NCBI RefSeq assembly: GCF_902635505.1
Contig: NC_045427.1
Span: 90,683,460-90,747,459, forward strand
Direction of reading: 5' to 3'
From: Sarcophilus harrisii
Lineage: Eukaryota > Chordata > Mammalia > Dasyuromorphia > Dasyuridae
Length of the DNA: 64,000 nt
The position numbers were made by a program, and so were the translations under genes. Of this stretch, positions 45,179 to 56,604 are shown one piece after another. The notes beneath the pieces are model-generated. The model did no database searches. It had not been told where the DNA came from and saw only the letters and a list, made by a program, of their open reading frames with translations. Within the stretch, counting starts at the first letter, position 1; each line of letters opens with the position of its first letter.

Positions 45179-45645
45179 AACATGGCTATCTTTGGCAATG
45201 AGAAGATCCAATTCAAATCCAATTGATCAGTGATGAACACAACCAGCTACACCCAGAGAAAGAACACTGAGAAATGAATGTGGACTGCTTGCACTTTTGT
45301 TTTTCTTACCAGGTTATTTTTAGCTTTCTAAATCCGATTTTTCTTGTTTAACAAGAGAACTGTATAGATATATAAACATGTATTGTATTTAAGATATACT
45401 TTAACATGTTTAACATGCATGAGATTGCCTGCCATCTAGGGGAGGGGTGGAGGAAAGGAAGGGAAAAGTTGGATCAGAAGTGATTGCAAGGGTCAGTATT
45501 GAAATATTACCCATGCATAACTTTAAAAAAAAAAAGAAAAGAAACTACACCTACATATCAACAAAGATCAAATATAGCCTTGCTGAAGTTCAGATAACAA
45601 TACCTCGTTTGAAATAAATGTGTGACAAATAAAAAAAAAAAAAAG
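45179..45645 (+). mobile_element. 5'-truncated L1 with apparent 3' transduction and 11-bp target duplication
   Basis: The body (45179-45524) is an L1 3' UTR: 'caatgagaagatccaattc', 'gatgaacacaaccagctacacccagagaaagaacactg', 'gcctgccatctaggggagggg', ending in an A-rich tail at 45523-45541. About 90 bases of non-L1 sequence follow (45541-45630), then a second A run (45631-45645) preceded by aataaa-type signals near 45614 and 45628. The whole unit is flanked by aataagtccat (45168-45178 and 45646-45656). Read-through of the first polyadenylation site followed by retrotransposition explains this, a process known for mammalian L1. The insertion lies in the pseudogene candidate and is therefore younger. 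Confidence 0.82.
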
Positions 45646-46309
45646 AATAAGTCCATCACTGAAAAGGTTGCTGTTTATCCTCTTCATATTTTCTGTAGAG
45701 CCAATGCTGCTGCCATGCTGCAGACTAGAATACCCACAATGCTTAGATAACACCAAGCTTCTTAGACTTTCATAATCGATTATTTATTCCTTGATGTTGT
45801 TTGCATATTGAACTGCAAAGGCAATGGAAAGTGTAGGGTTTAAGTAGCCCCACAGGAAGTAAAAATTATAGATGATGCCATTTGACTAAGGAGAATTTAA
45901 TAGGATAACAATTTCTAACATCTGGACTTATTTTCATTGATCTCTTTATATTTTGAACACATTCCATAAGGTTTCAGGTAAGAGACATTCTTAGTATTTT
46001 GAATAGATCAATAAATAAATGAAATATTCTTAATTTCTTTAGATATTAAATAGAAAATAGAAAAACTTCCTTAACAAGATGCCTTTAAAGAGTGGATTCC
46101 AATCCTTAGTCAGACTAAACTCTTTTTTTGGCTGCTTCAAAGAGAAATGTCATATAAGTTAGAGCATGATGTAATTCTTCAATATTGCCAATTAATTGTG
46201 GCACAAAGAGATGACTAGAATATGTTTTAAAGAGAGGATAATAAAGAAGCCAGCTGAATTGTGCCTAAGGTAGTGATTAACATGAAACATTTCACCAAAA
46301 CTTTACTCA

Positions 46310-46350
46310 CAGATGTTTGTCCTTCATTATCTAAGAGGACCATGACATCT
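46310..46350 (+). mobile_element. SINE/RTE-tail fragment
   Basis: 'gtccttcattatctaagaggaccatgacatc' matches the end shared by a marsupial RTE-type LINE and its partner SINE ('ttggtcctt..tctcgaagaggaccaatgacatc'). Confidence 0.5.
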
Positions 46351-46384
46351 ATGGAAAATGGAGTTGGAGGCAGGAACATGGGTT

Positions 46385-46480
46385 AAAATATTACCTTAAA
46401 AACTATATACAGAGTCATGACCTTGAGGATCTATCAGGTCCCTTCCAAATCAAAATCTATGAGCCTGTGATCTTCCGCTG
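46385..46480 (+). mobile_element. MIR-type SINE 3' part
   Basis: 'catgaccttgaggatctatcaggtcccttccaaatcaaaatctatgagcctgtgatctt' matches the 3' end of a marsupial MIR-type SINE. Confidence 0.6.
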
Positions 46481-46489
46481 AAAAGGCAT

Positions 46490-47980
46490 TGGCATCTCCA
46501 AGAGCTGTAGTAGCTGTTGGCAGGAGGAAACAGCTGCATTAGACACGCTATGGGAGAGAGTATCTAAGTAGCAGCAAGATTGGGATGGAGTGAGATGAGG
46601 AGCTTGTATCAAAGATAAATGCTGGAATCCAATGGAACAATGCCAGTGTAGTCGTAAAATATGAGGTGTTAAATAGAGATAACAACAACATCCTGCTTTG
46701 AATTTTTAGTCTCTCTGACAACTGTATGTGCTCCCATCGGTTAATTACTTAATCCCATTTAAATCTGTTCATTCGTGCTGTGATTCTCTTATGTTTATCA
46801 TTGCTTTCTTTATGAGGACAAAATGATTTCTATATTTTTTTCATATAAGGTATTGCAAGTTGTTTTGGCTCCTTTGCTCTCCCCACTGGAAAAGTTTTAG
46901 ATTTTTGAACCTATAATAATCTCTAAAATTAGTAACACCCATGTCTTGGTATGTAGTGGTGGATGTGAGGGTGGAAATGAGCAGGTAAATATGAGAAATG
47001 TCAGGCCTATTTCCTTTGCTGAGAAGTCAGGTGTTCCCAGCAACCACCTCACAGATTAGGGAGAGTCTCTTATGAATCACAATAGTAGTTCCCTTTAGCC
47101 ATTAGCCTAAACACTTAGCAAATGCTTTAAAAAAATTAATTGAAACACTTTAAGAACTTTTGTGTGAAAGAGGAGTTATTCTGTATGATCCCAAATGGCC
47201 CAAATAGGAAAAAATGTAGAAGTACAATAACGATATAACTGAAAACTTTCTAAAAGTTAAAACAATTCAAAAGGTCAATGAGTATTCTTAGGTAGTACTG
47301 GGTTCTTTTTCACCCTCAAGAAAAGAGGCAAGATCTGTTATTGAGAATAAAGTATGGCTATTATTGTTGATAAATAGACTGGACTTAATGTCCTTTGAGA
47401 TATTGTGATTCTATGAAATAAATTCATTTAGTTTAGATACTTCATGGCCTCTAAAATTTTCAAATAGTTCATGGAAATCTTATTCTATAGGTTTCTGAGT
47501 GTTTTGCATATTTCAAACAATGTCTTGATGACCCAGATCATCAAGGGGTAAACACATGAAAAGATTTTAGGAAATCTTAAATTGTTTGGATTTTTAAATA
47601 TCCAGAAAGGAGGAAAAATAAAACATGAATTAAGAATTTCCAGTGCAATTGTGTATGATATTACTCATAATATATACATCATTTTCAATAGTATTTATTC
47701 GACCTGAAATTCTTCTATTCTAAAAATAAAGCTCCTCAAGTCCCCCTATAGGATCATCAATTTAAACCATGTTCTCCTTCCACAAGAAGTAACTATATAT
47801 AAATCACTTATTGGGACATACTGGGGAGGGAAGCAATGGGTTATTGAACTTATCAGAATGGAAAGATTTTCCACAAGATCAAGCAGCTGTTGACTTCTGA
47901 GGATATAATAGTATATCACTTGGAAGAGTATTTGTCGCTTCTTCCCATGTCTCTTTACTTGATGGTTTAGACATGTGCTA
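46490..47980. other. Unassigned stretch
   Basis: No gene or clear repeat recognised. Confidence 0.35.
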
Positions 47981-47984
47981 AGTT

Positions 47985-48480
47985 ATAGAGCTAACTCCCA
48001 TGTCATTGAGATTGACCCATACATTGTCAGAGATAGCTCAGTGTGTGTGAGACTCCAAAGGAAAGTGCAGAAGAGGAGATGTATTAGTCTATCAAACTGA
48101 AGATCTACAGAGTCATTGTGCTGACTTCATTGTTGGATGTTTATGAAACCTGGACAGTGTACCAGTGCCATGCCAGGAAATTGAATCACTTTCATTTGAA
48201 TTGTATCAGAAAGATTCTGAAGGTTACCTGAGGTCCTTTCTCAAACTAAACTGCCAAACATTCCAACTCTACTGCAGAGGACACAACTCTATGGTCCTGG
48301 ATATATTGTTTGAATGCCAAATGTAGCTTGCCAAAAATATTATTTTATGGAGAACTCACATAGGGCAAGTGCTCACAAAATGGTCAGAAAAAGCAATAGA
48401 AAGACACTCTCAAAATTTCTCTTACTTACCCAGGAATGATGTTATCCACAAAGGGAACAATGTATAAATTCACTGAGAAA
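47985..48480 (+). mobile_element. RTE-type LINE, ORF C-terminal fragment
   Basis: The order 'aggaaagtgcagaagaggagatgtattag', 'aagatctacagagtcattgtgctgacttcattgttgga', 'tatgaaacctggacagtgtaccagtgccatgccaggaaattgaatcac', 'aactgccaaacattccaactctactgcagagg' and 'ttttatggagaactcacatagggcaagtgctc' matches a non-LTR retrotransposon ORF downstream of its reverse transcriptase domain. Translation in one frame gives LYGELT-like and GQKK..KDTLK-like motifs. I place it in the RTE/BovB-like group by this wording; the clade is not certain. The frame is broken. Confidence 0.65.
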
Positions 48481-48895
48481 CCCTCACTATTATCAGTGGA
48501 GTGACAGAGTCATGCAAACACCTCCACAGTTGTAAATATCCTGAGGAATAAAAAGAGAGGTTACTATTCCCAAAGAGTAATCCTGCCATACGTGGATAGC
48601 AGCCATGGGAGGAGAACAGATGTCACTGGGAAAGAGCATAGGTAGATGCTCTCTCCCCATTACCCTGCAGAGTTCCATGATTAGATTAGTTGCTCTGGTG
48701 TGCATTCATTTTCATTCAAAAGCCCAAAGCTACCCAGAGCTCAAACTTATACAGGGTTTTAGACAAAGAGTTGACCTAAAACTAATAGGATACTGCCTAT
48801 CACTTATGAAGCAAGACAATGGGGTAGTCTAGACCAGAGCTTTTAAAATTAAATTAAAATTGAAAAGGAAGTTATTAAACTGTGGCTTCTTGGCT
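48481..48895. other. Unassigned stretch after the LINE fragment
   Basis: A 75-codon plus-strand open frame (48605-48832) has no recognisable motif. No gene is called. Confidence 0.3.
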
Positions 48896-48899
48896 TAGG

Positions 48900-49012
48900 A
48901 AAAAAAAAAGAATGTTAATATTTTCTTTGTTTAATTATATTTTTATTTGTTGTATTCAATATTTCCCTTTTATAGTTTAACATGGTTCCAGTGGACTATG
49001 TGTTTGACAACT
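48900..49012 (-). mobile_element. hAT-type MITE, reverse copy
   Basis: 'gaatgttaatattttctttg', 'tttttatttgttgtattcaatatttccc' and 'actatgtgtttgacaac' are the reverse complement of the hAT family seen at 13613 and 61056. Confidence 0.6.
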
Positions 49013-49364
49013 TTCTTTTAGACCATTGAAACAGTCTTTGAAATGCCTAATAAAAATAATGTAGGGTAGGGACCTGGGAAACAACTGTACTATACCAAAG
49101 TACCCCTGGAGGAGCGGATACTGCTTAATTTCTTGATCAGAAAAGCCATGCAAAGAAGGGGTAGGAGGGACTGGACTAGGGTTGTACCAATCAAATGACT
49201 TTTCATCAGCTTACACTTACATTGGGAACATATTAAAAGACTTTTTTCTGGAGATATACACACATAGAGAAAGTTTTGTCACAGCATATGTAGGGCAGAA
49301 TTTTCTCACTATGTTTTGCCTCTGAGCCAAGTAGATCAATATGGCATGGATTGTGGGATGCATT

Positions 49365-49460
49365 AAAGCTATTTTAGAGATCATCCAATCTATATTTTTC
49401 AGAAGAGAAAACTGAACCTCAGAGAGGAATTGATGCTCTGAGATATTTGCCATTAAAGTT
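49365..49460 (-). mobile_element. MIR-type SINE fragment
   Basis: 'ctattttagagatcatccaatctatatttttcagaagagaaaactgaacctcagagaggaattgatg' is an antisense MIR core. Confidence 0.6.
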
Positions 49461-49599
49461 ATCAGGTTATTTTTGAGCCACCTTCAGTGAAAATTTTGAT
49501 TCTTCAACTCATCTCTTCAGGCTAATGCAATCACAAAATTAATTACATAGAATTCCAGATTAGCCCATAATTTGAACATGGTATGAATGATATTTGTCA

Positions 49600-49795
49600 G
49601 ACACTTTTTACATTTCTTCTTAATTGACCTTCTCCACAACAAGCAACATAAGATAGGCACCACTATGCCCATTTTACAGACCTCTGATCCCAGAAATTAA
49701 ATTATTTTCACAGGGTTCATCTAGCTGGTAAAGATCAAAAAAAGGATTCATAATCAAATCTTCCTGACTTCAAGTTTTGCTCTCTATTGTGTATA
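49600..49795 (-). mobile_element. MIR-type SINE fragment
   Basis: 'gacctctccacaacaagc'-type wording, then 'gcccattttacagacctctgatcccagaaattaaattattttcacagggttcatctagctgg' and 'aatcaaatcttcctgacttc' are antisense MIR. Confidence 0.65.
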
Positions 49796-49799
49796 TTCA

Positions 49800-50890
49800 G
49801 ATGTTTCTCAACTAAAAGAGAAATTGTTTGAGAAACTCAAATTATTCACAATCAGGTTAAGTTCTTTTTCCATTAAGAATTCCTTCTGTAAAATATTTAT
49901 TATATCACAGTTTTTTTTTTCTCTTAGTGACACTATGTAGCACATATAATAACTTTACAAAGGAAAGCTTTGGCTATGAGCTATATCCGAGGGTCTACGA
50001 TTTATTAGAATATTTAAAATACTGGCAAAGAATATAAGATATTTCCTGTGACTTGGAATCAAAAAACTTGCAAAAACCCTGCACCAATAATGTATTGTCA
50101 AATGGAAGTGACCAAGTTCTTAAAGAAATCACAGTGGTTTCCACCAAGCTAGGAAGGTACTAAGCAGAGGTAACAGCATGTGATATATATGATCCTTATG
50201 AAATATCATGGGTAAATGTGGATAAATTTATTATGCTTATCACAAGGTGGTAAATTATGTGACCTTGACATTCCATGAAACAAAAGAAAATACAAAATCA
50301 CATAATATAAAATGCTGTTTACATTACTGTATCACCCCCTACAGTTTTTAGAGAAATGGTGACATATTGACATAAAAGGAACTAGATGATAATAAGAATG
50401 ATACAGCTTTTTTTTGCTTTCTATAGAAATTAATTGAACTCTTTATACTTTAAATTAGAAATTACTTTTTCAATAATCAATAAGTTGTAGTTCTACTGAA
50501 AGAACTGAGACCATCAATATTGTATTCTTACCATGAATGAAATTAGAAGATATAAAGAAGGCACCATTCAATGGAAGAAATTCCCATGTTCTCCTAAGAG
50601 AGGGAGGAAAAAAAGAAAAAAAAAAGATTTGTCTATTTGGAGGACCAAGAGAAATGAAACATATCATTTTTTTCTACAGAACATTTGGTTACCTTATCTT
50701 GTAATGTTTATATTATCACATGCAAAAAGATATACAAAAATTTATATATTATGAATTATCATGAAGATAATTTCTGCTTAAATGACATCTATTACGTATA
50801 AGGGAAATAATTTCCTGAAGGTCTAGAAAAAAATTTCCAAACCAAATCAACATGTATTTTAATACTTTGCAACATCAGTGTGACGATGAA
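49800..50890. other. Unassigned AT-rich stretch
   Basis: Short T and A runs occur near 49908 and 50608. No gene or repeat recognised. Confidence 0.4.
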
Positions 50891-50895
50891 TAACA

Positions 50896-51035
50896 TTGGG
50901 TATGCATGTATTTATATAACAAAAGCATGTGTATATATACATATATATGTATATATGATTATGTATGTGTGTACAAAACATGTATATGTATTTGCATATG
51001 CCCACATATATATTGTGCATAATATATATTGAAAT
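50896..51035. repeat. (TATG/TATA)n alternating purine-pyrimidine tract
   Basis: About 140 bases are dominated by TATA, TATG, CATA and TGTG steps, including the self-complementary tatatacatatatatgtatata. Confidence 0.88.
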
Positions 51036-51938
51036 ATAATTCAATATTAACAAATAAAAGAAAACAGAGGGTAATAGGCAAGGCAAAAATACCATTTTTC
51101 ATAACAGTATACTCCACAAAAAAAAGGAATATGCTGAATAACATAAGCACCAAACTGACTTCATTAAAAAAAAAAAAAAGATGTTTCATATCTTGACAGA
51201 AAATGAAAGAGATAAATTGGTTACATGTGGGAGAGTTGTCACTGATAATTGACTAGTAAAAACAATGCTTAAAATCAATACAAAATTAGAAGAGAATAGA
51301 AATTACCACACACAATTACAATAACGCTGACCCCATCTAATTAAACAGGCTTTAGATTCTGAAAAATGAAAAAATGGATAAAACTTTATCTTCCTTATCA
51401 CCATTTCTTAGAAAAATGGGGGATGGAGGGAATCAGAAAGCCAAGATGGTAGAAAGGAGACACATCTTTGTCTGAGCTCTCCCTGATATCCATCAAATCA
51501 ACAATAAATGGAGCCTCTGAACTGGTTTTGGAGTGATAGAACCCATAAAAAATTCCAGCAGAAGATATTTTGGAAGAATTCAGAAAAGTTCTGTTACAAT
51601 TGGGAAGAAAGGGAGGTACTTGAGCACAAATACAGTGCAGAGATACAGGAAAGTGTGAGCCCCACAGAGTGGGGAATATAATGGGAGGAATCTATGGCAG
51701 TATTGGCTACTCTGGCCTGGTTGCAAGCCAGTAGATCAGCAGATTAGCTGCAAGACATCCAACACAATACAAAAGGCAAACAGTGAGCCCCTAAATCCCA
51801 TAAGAACATGGGACCTGACCACACACATGCACAGCATTGGGAGATAGTTAGCACCAACCCAGAGCAGCCACTGTGTCCTGTAGAGCAAATCTGGACAATC
51901 TCCCTTTGTCCTAAAAGCAGAACTCAACCTTTTAAAAA

Positions 51939-53077
51939 ATGAGCAAAAAAGGAAAAAGATTTCTGACTATAGATAGTTTTTACAGAAAAAGAAGAGACCT
52001 CAAACCCTGAGGACACTAAAAGCAAATTGTCTCCAGAGGAAGCCCCAAAGGGTGATATGAATTGGTCCCCCATCTCACAAGGCTCTCTTGGAAGAATTCC
52101 AAAAGGATCTTAAAAGAGAGTTAGAAGAAAAATGGGGAAAGGAAATGAGAACTTTGCAAGAAGGTTTGGAAAATGAAACACAGAAAGTATCTGAAGAAAA
52201 CTCCTTACAAAATAGACTTAGTGAAATGGAAAAAGAAATAGACTTGACAAAATAGTAAAGGCATATAAATCCTTACAAAATAGATTTGACAAAGTAAAAA
52301 AAGAAAACAACTCTTTGAAAAGCGGATATTGTGAATGGGAAAAAAATCCATTGAATAAAAAACTCATTTAAAAATACAATTGGCCAAATTCAAAAGGAGC
52401 TAAAAAAGGTAACTGAAGAAAATAATTGATTAAAAATTAGAACTGAACAAATGGACATGAATGACTCAATGAGACATCAAGAATCAGTCAAAGAAAGCAA
52501 AAAAGAAAAGAAAAGAAAAGAAAAAATAGAAGAAAATATAAAATACCTAATTAGAAAAACAACTGACATGGAAAATAGAACTAAGAGAGACAATGTAGGG
52601 ATTATTCAACTTCCTGAAAACCATGATGAAAAAAAAAAAAGAGTCTAGACCTTATCTTTCAAGAAATCCTCAAGGAAACCTACTCTGAAAAAATTCACTG
52701 ATCACCTTCTGAAAGAGATTCCAAAATGAAAATTCCAAGGCATTTCATAGCTAAATTTCAGAATTATCAGACCAAGGAAAAATATTGCAAAGCAGCCAGA
52801 AAGAAACCATTCAAATATCGAGGAGTCACAATCAGGAATACCCAAGACCTAGTGATTTCCACCTTAAAGGACTGAAGGGCCTAGAATCTGATATTCTAAA
52901 AGGCAAAGGAACTTGGACTGCAGGCAAGAATCAACTATCCAGCTAAAATGAGCATTATCTTTCAGGAAAGAAGATGAACATTCAATGATACAGGTAAATT
53001 TCACTTATTTTTGATGAAAGATCACAGCTAAACAAAAAAATTTGATCTTCAAATATAGAATTCAATAGAAACATAAA
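51939..53077 (+). pseudogene. L1 ORF1 (RNA-binding protein), broken
   Basis: ORF1p is a coiled-coil RNA-binding chaperone that packages L1 RNA. The start is taken at the ATG beginning MSKKGKRF. A Lys/Glu-rich coiled-coil region follows (about 52080-52560), then the signature region ENRTKRDNVGIIQLPE near 52570-52615, which corresponds to the start of the RNA-recognition domain (family form 'ENRSRRNNIRI.GLPE'). The C-terminal domain follows to a stop near 53077. Internal stops are present, for example soon after the start at about residue 24 (RDLKP followed by a stop), and the frame shifts repeatedly. The position directly after the 5' UTR and before ORF2 is normal for L1. Confidence 0.85.
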
Positions 53078-54613
53078 AGGAAAGAAGGAAACAACACGAG
53101 TTCTTTTTATAGCTTACATATATAGTTAGAACAGATATAATTTTATTTTATTATGATAATATAAAAAGAAACTAGAGGTCGAAAAAGGATTGTAGTTGAA
53201 AAAGAGGAAAATAAAGTTAAAACGAGGGAAATTACATCTCATGAAAAGGCAAAGAAAACCTAATATAATTAGAGAAAGAAGTGAGGGGGATGAACATTGT
53301 GTAAATTTTACTCTCATCAGATTTTTCTCAAAGAGAGTATATTAGACATATTTGGCTCCACAGCGAAACTTGTCTCACTCTATAGGAAAGTGGGAGGGGA
53401 AAGGGGAAAGGAAAGAGGAATGTTAATAGAGGGGAAAACAAAAGTAGTAGGGGAAAGGTATAAGAAAGGAAGAGTTATAAAAACAGAGAGCTGTGTGAGG
53501 GAGGTAGTGGTCAGAAGCAAAATACTGGAGAAGAGGGAAAGAGGGTAAGGAAAGAGAAAAGCAAACCTTGGGGTAAATAAAATGGATGGAAATACAGAAT
53601 CAGTCATTTTAACTGTGAATGTGAATGGGTTGAACTCCCATGAAACAGAAGCAGATAGCAGACTGTTTAAAAGTCAGAAAGCTATATAATATGTTGTTTA
53701 CAAGAAACACATTTAAAGCAGAGTAAAGCTAAAAGACTGGAGCAAAATTTATTATGCTTCAGATGAAGTAAAAAAAGCAGGGGGAGTGATCTTAATCCCA
53801 GATCAAGCAAAAGCAAAAATGGATTGAATTAAAAGAGATAAGGAAGGAAACTATATCTTGCTAAAAAGGTACCATAGATAAATAATATAAATACTAAATA
53901 TACATGCACCAGGGGTATAACATCCAAATTCCTGGAGGAGAAGTTAAGAGAACTGCAAGAAGAAATAGGTAGCAAAACTGTACTAGTGGGGGATTTCAAG
54001 CTTGTTCTCTCAGAACTAGACAAATTGAATGAAAAAATAAATAAGAAAGAAGTTAAGGAGGTAAATAGAATTTAAGAAAAGTTAGGCATGATAAATATTT
54101 AAAGAAAATTTAATAGAGACAGGAAAGAACATACTTTTTCTCAGTGGTTTATGAAACATTCACAAAACTGATCATATATTAGAGCATAAAAACCTCAGAA
54201 TCAAATGCAGAAAGGCAAAAAAAGTAAATACATCTTTTTTGGATCATGATGCCATAAGAATCATATGTAATAAAGAGCCAGAGAAAACAGACCAAAAATT
54301 AATTGGAAACTAAATGATCTCATCCTAAACAACGAATGGATGAAAAAACAAATCACAGGCACAATCAATAATATCATCCAAGAGAATGACAATAATGAGG
54401 CAACATGACAAAATTTATGGGATGCAGCCAAAGCAGTTCTTAGAGCAAGTTTTATATCTCTAGAACCTTGCTTGCATAAAATAGAGAAAGAAAATATCAA
54501 TGAATTGGAAATGTAATACAAAAAGCTAGAAAAAGAAAAAAATAAACCCACCCCCAAGTAAATACCAGATTTGAAATTCTGAAAATAAAAGGGGAGATTA
54601 ATACATTTTAAAG

Positions 54614-55485
54614 TTTTTTTTTTTATTTTCAAAACATATGCATGGATAATTTTTAAACATTGACCTTTGCAAAACCTTGTATTCCAAATTTTCCCCTTCT
54701 CCCCCCTTCACCTCCCCTAGATGACAAGTATATTGGATATATGTTAAATGTGTTAAAATATATGTTGAATCCAATACTTGTGTACATATTTATACAATTA
54801 TCTTGCTGCATAAGAAAAATCAGATCAAAAAGAAAAAAAAATGAGAAAAAAAATGCTAGCATACAACAACAAAAAGAGTGAAAATGCTATGTGGTAGTCC
54901 ACACTTAGTTCCCACAGTCCTCTCTCTGGATGGAGATGGCTCTCTTCATCATAAGTTCATTGGAACTGGCCTCAATCATCTCATTGTTGGAAAAAGTCAT
55001 GTCCATCAGAAGTAATTATCGAATAATCTTGTTGTTGCCATTTATAATCTCCTGGTTCTACTCATCTCACTTAGCATCAGTTCATGTAAGTCTCTCTAGG
55101 ACTCTCTAAAACCATGCTGCTTATTGTTTCTTATAGAATAATAATGTTCTATAACATTCATATACCAAAACTTCTCCAGCCATTCTCCAACTGATGGGCA
55201 TTCATTCAGTTTCCAGTTTCCTGTCACTACAAAAAGGACTGCCACAAACAGTTTTGCACATATGGGTCCCTTTCCCTCCTTTAAGATCTTTTCAGGATAT
55301 AAGCCCAGTAGAAACACTACTGGAACAAAGGGTGTGTATAGTTTGATAACTTTTTATGCATAGTTCCAAATTGTTCTCCAGAGCGGCTGGATCCATTCAC
55401 AATTCCACCAACAATGTTTTAGTGTCCCAGTTTTCCCACATTACTTCCAACATTTGTCATTACCTTTTCTCGTCACCTAAGCCAG
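54614..55485 (-). mobile_element. 5'-truncated L1 inserted into the larger L1
   Basis: The insert begins on the plus strand with a T run (its poly(A) tail) and reads back through the L1 3' UTR ('ttccaaattttccccttctcccccc', 'ctcagttcccacagtcctctctctggatggagatgg'-type wording) into the ORF2 end ('gtgtcccagttttcccacattacttcc' near 55423). Flanking 19-base sequences agattaatacattttaaag (54595-54613) and agataaataaaattaaaag (55486-55504) match at 15 positions, fitting a diverged target duplication. Host ORF2 wording resumes directly after it. Confidence 0.88.
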
Positions 55486-55620
55486 AGATAAATAAAATTA
55501 AAAGTAAAACGAAAAATGATTGAACTAATAAACAAAACTTAGAGTTGGTTTTATAAAATAAAGCAGCAAAATAGATAAACCTTTAGTTAATTTGATCAGA
55601 AACAAGAAAATTGAATTATT

Positions 55621-55716
55621 TGTATCAAAAATGAAAAGGATGAATTTTCCACCAATGAAAAGGAAATTTGTATCAAAAATGAAAAGGATGAATTTTCCAC
55701 CAATGAAAAGGAAATT
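55621..55716 (+). repeat. Perfect 48-bp tandem duplication in L1 ORF2
   Basis: Two identical 48-base units start with tgtatcaaaaatgaaaagg at 55621 and 55669. 48 bases equal 16 codons. The lack of any difference in a decayed element points to a recent duplication in this lineage, or an assembly artefact. Confidence 0.93.
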
Positions 55717-56604
55717 GGATCAATAAATAGGAACTATTTTGCCTAATTGTATGCCATAAATATGATAATCTAAGTGAAATGGATAAACATTTACAAAAAT
55801 ACAGTTTGCCCAGATTAACAGAGAAGGAAATAAATTACTTAAATAATGCTATTTTAGAAAAATAAATTGACCAAGCTATTAATCAGCTTCCTAAGAAAAA
55901 ACCTCCAGGACTAGTTGGATTTACAAGTGATTTCTACCAACCATTTCAAGAACAATTAATTCCAATATTATACTTTTTTTTGGAAAAATAAGGAAAGAAG
56001 GAATCCTACCAAATTATTTTTATGACACAATCATGGTACTGATGCCTAAACCAGGTAGGGTGAAAACAGAGAAAGAAAATTATTGACCAATTTCCCTACT
56101 GAATATTGATGCAAATATCTTAAATAAAATATTAGCAAAGAGACTACAGCAAGTTTTCCCCAGGATAATATACCATGACTAAGTAGGATTTATAACAGGA
56201 ATGCAAGTCTGGTTCAATATTAAGAAAACAATAAGCATAATTGACTAAATCAATAACCAAACTAACAAAAGTCATATGATTATCTCAATAGATGCAAAAA
56301 AAGCATTTTACAAAATCCAACACCCATTCCTATTGAAAACACTAGAGAGTATAAGAATAAATAGAGTTTTCCTTAAAATGGTCAATAGCATCTATTTAAA
56401 GCCATCAGCAAGCATAAGATGTAATGGGATAAACGGGAACCATTCCCAGTGAGATCAAGGGTGAAACAAGGTTGCTCACTAGCACCATTACTAATCAATA
56501 TTGTAATAGAAATGCTAACTTTGGAAATAAGAGAAGAAAAAAGAGATAAAAGGAATTAGAACAAGAAAGGAGGAAACCAAATTATCATTCTTTGCAGATG
56601 ATAT

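Larger units (their letters stand above)
44145..45765 (-). pseudogene. Candidate processed pseudogene, unrecognised parent, split by L1
   Basis: On the minus strand this stretch reads like decayed coding sequence: codon-like composition, acidic and Ser/Pro-rich segments, and frames that continue one another after breaks. Near the 5' end (about 45719) an ATG begins MAAALALQK before a stop. Further on are YERLEAEKDPINN, then (frame at 44390-44614) TRGEPSASPSLDSAG and LDQFVPEDEIQ, then a second related segment KFIPEDKLQKN. Several stops and at least two frame changes make it non-functional. No introns are apparent, which favours a retrocopy, but no poly(A) tail was found at the 44.1-kb end. A 467-bp L1 insertion at 45179-45645 splits it. 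I do not recognise the parent gene. It might instead be an unusual repeat or a host gene exon. Confidence 0.4.

Noticed and set aside
54261-54632. 123-codon minus-strand open frame, one of the longest in the window
   Set aside because: It lies antisense to L1 ORF2 and runs into the T tail of the nested L1. It is a shadow of the LINE.
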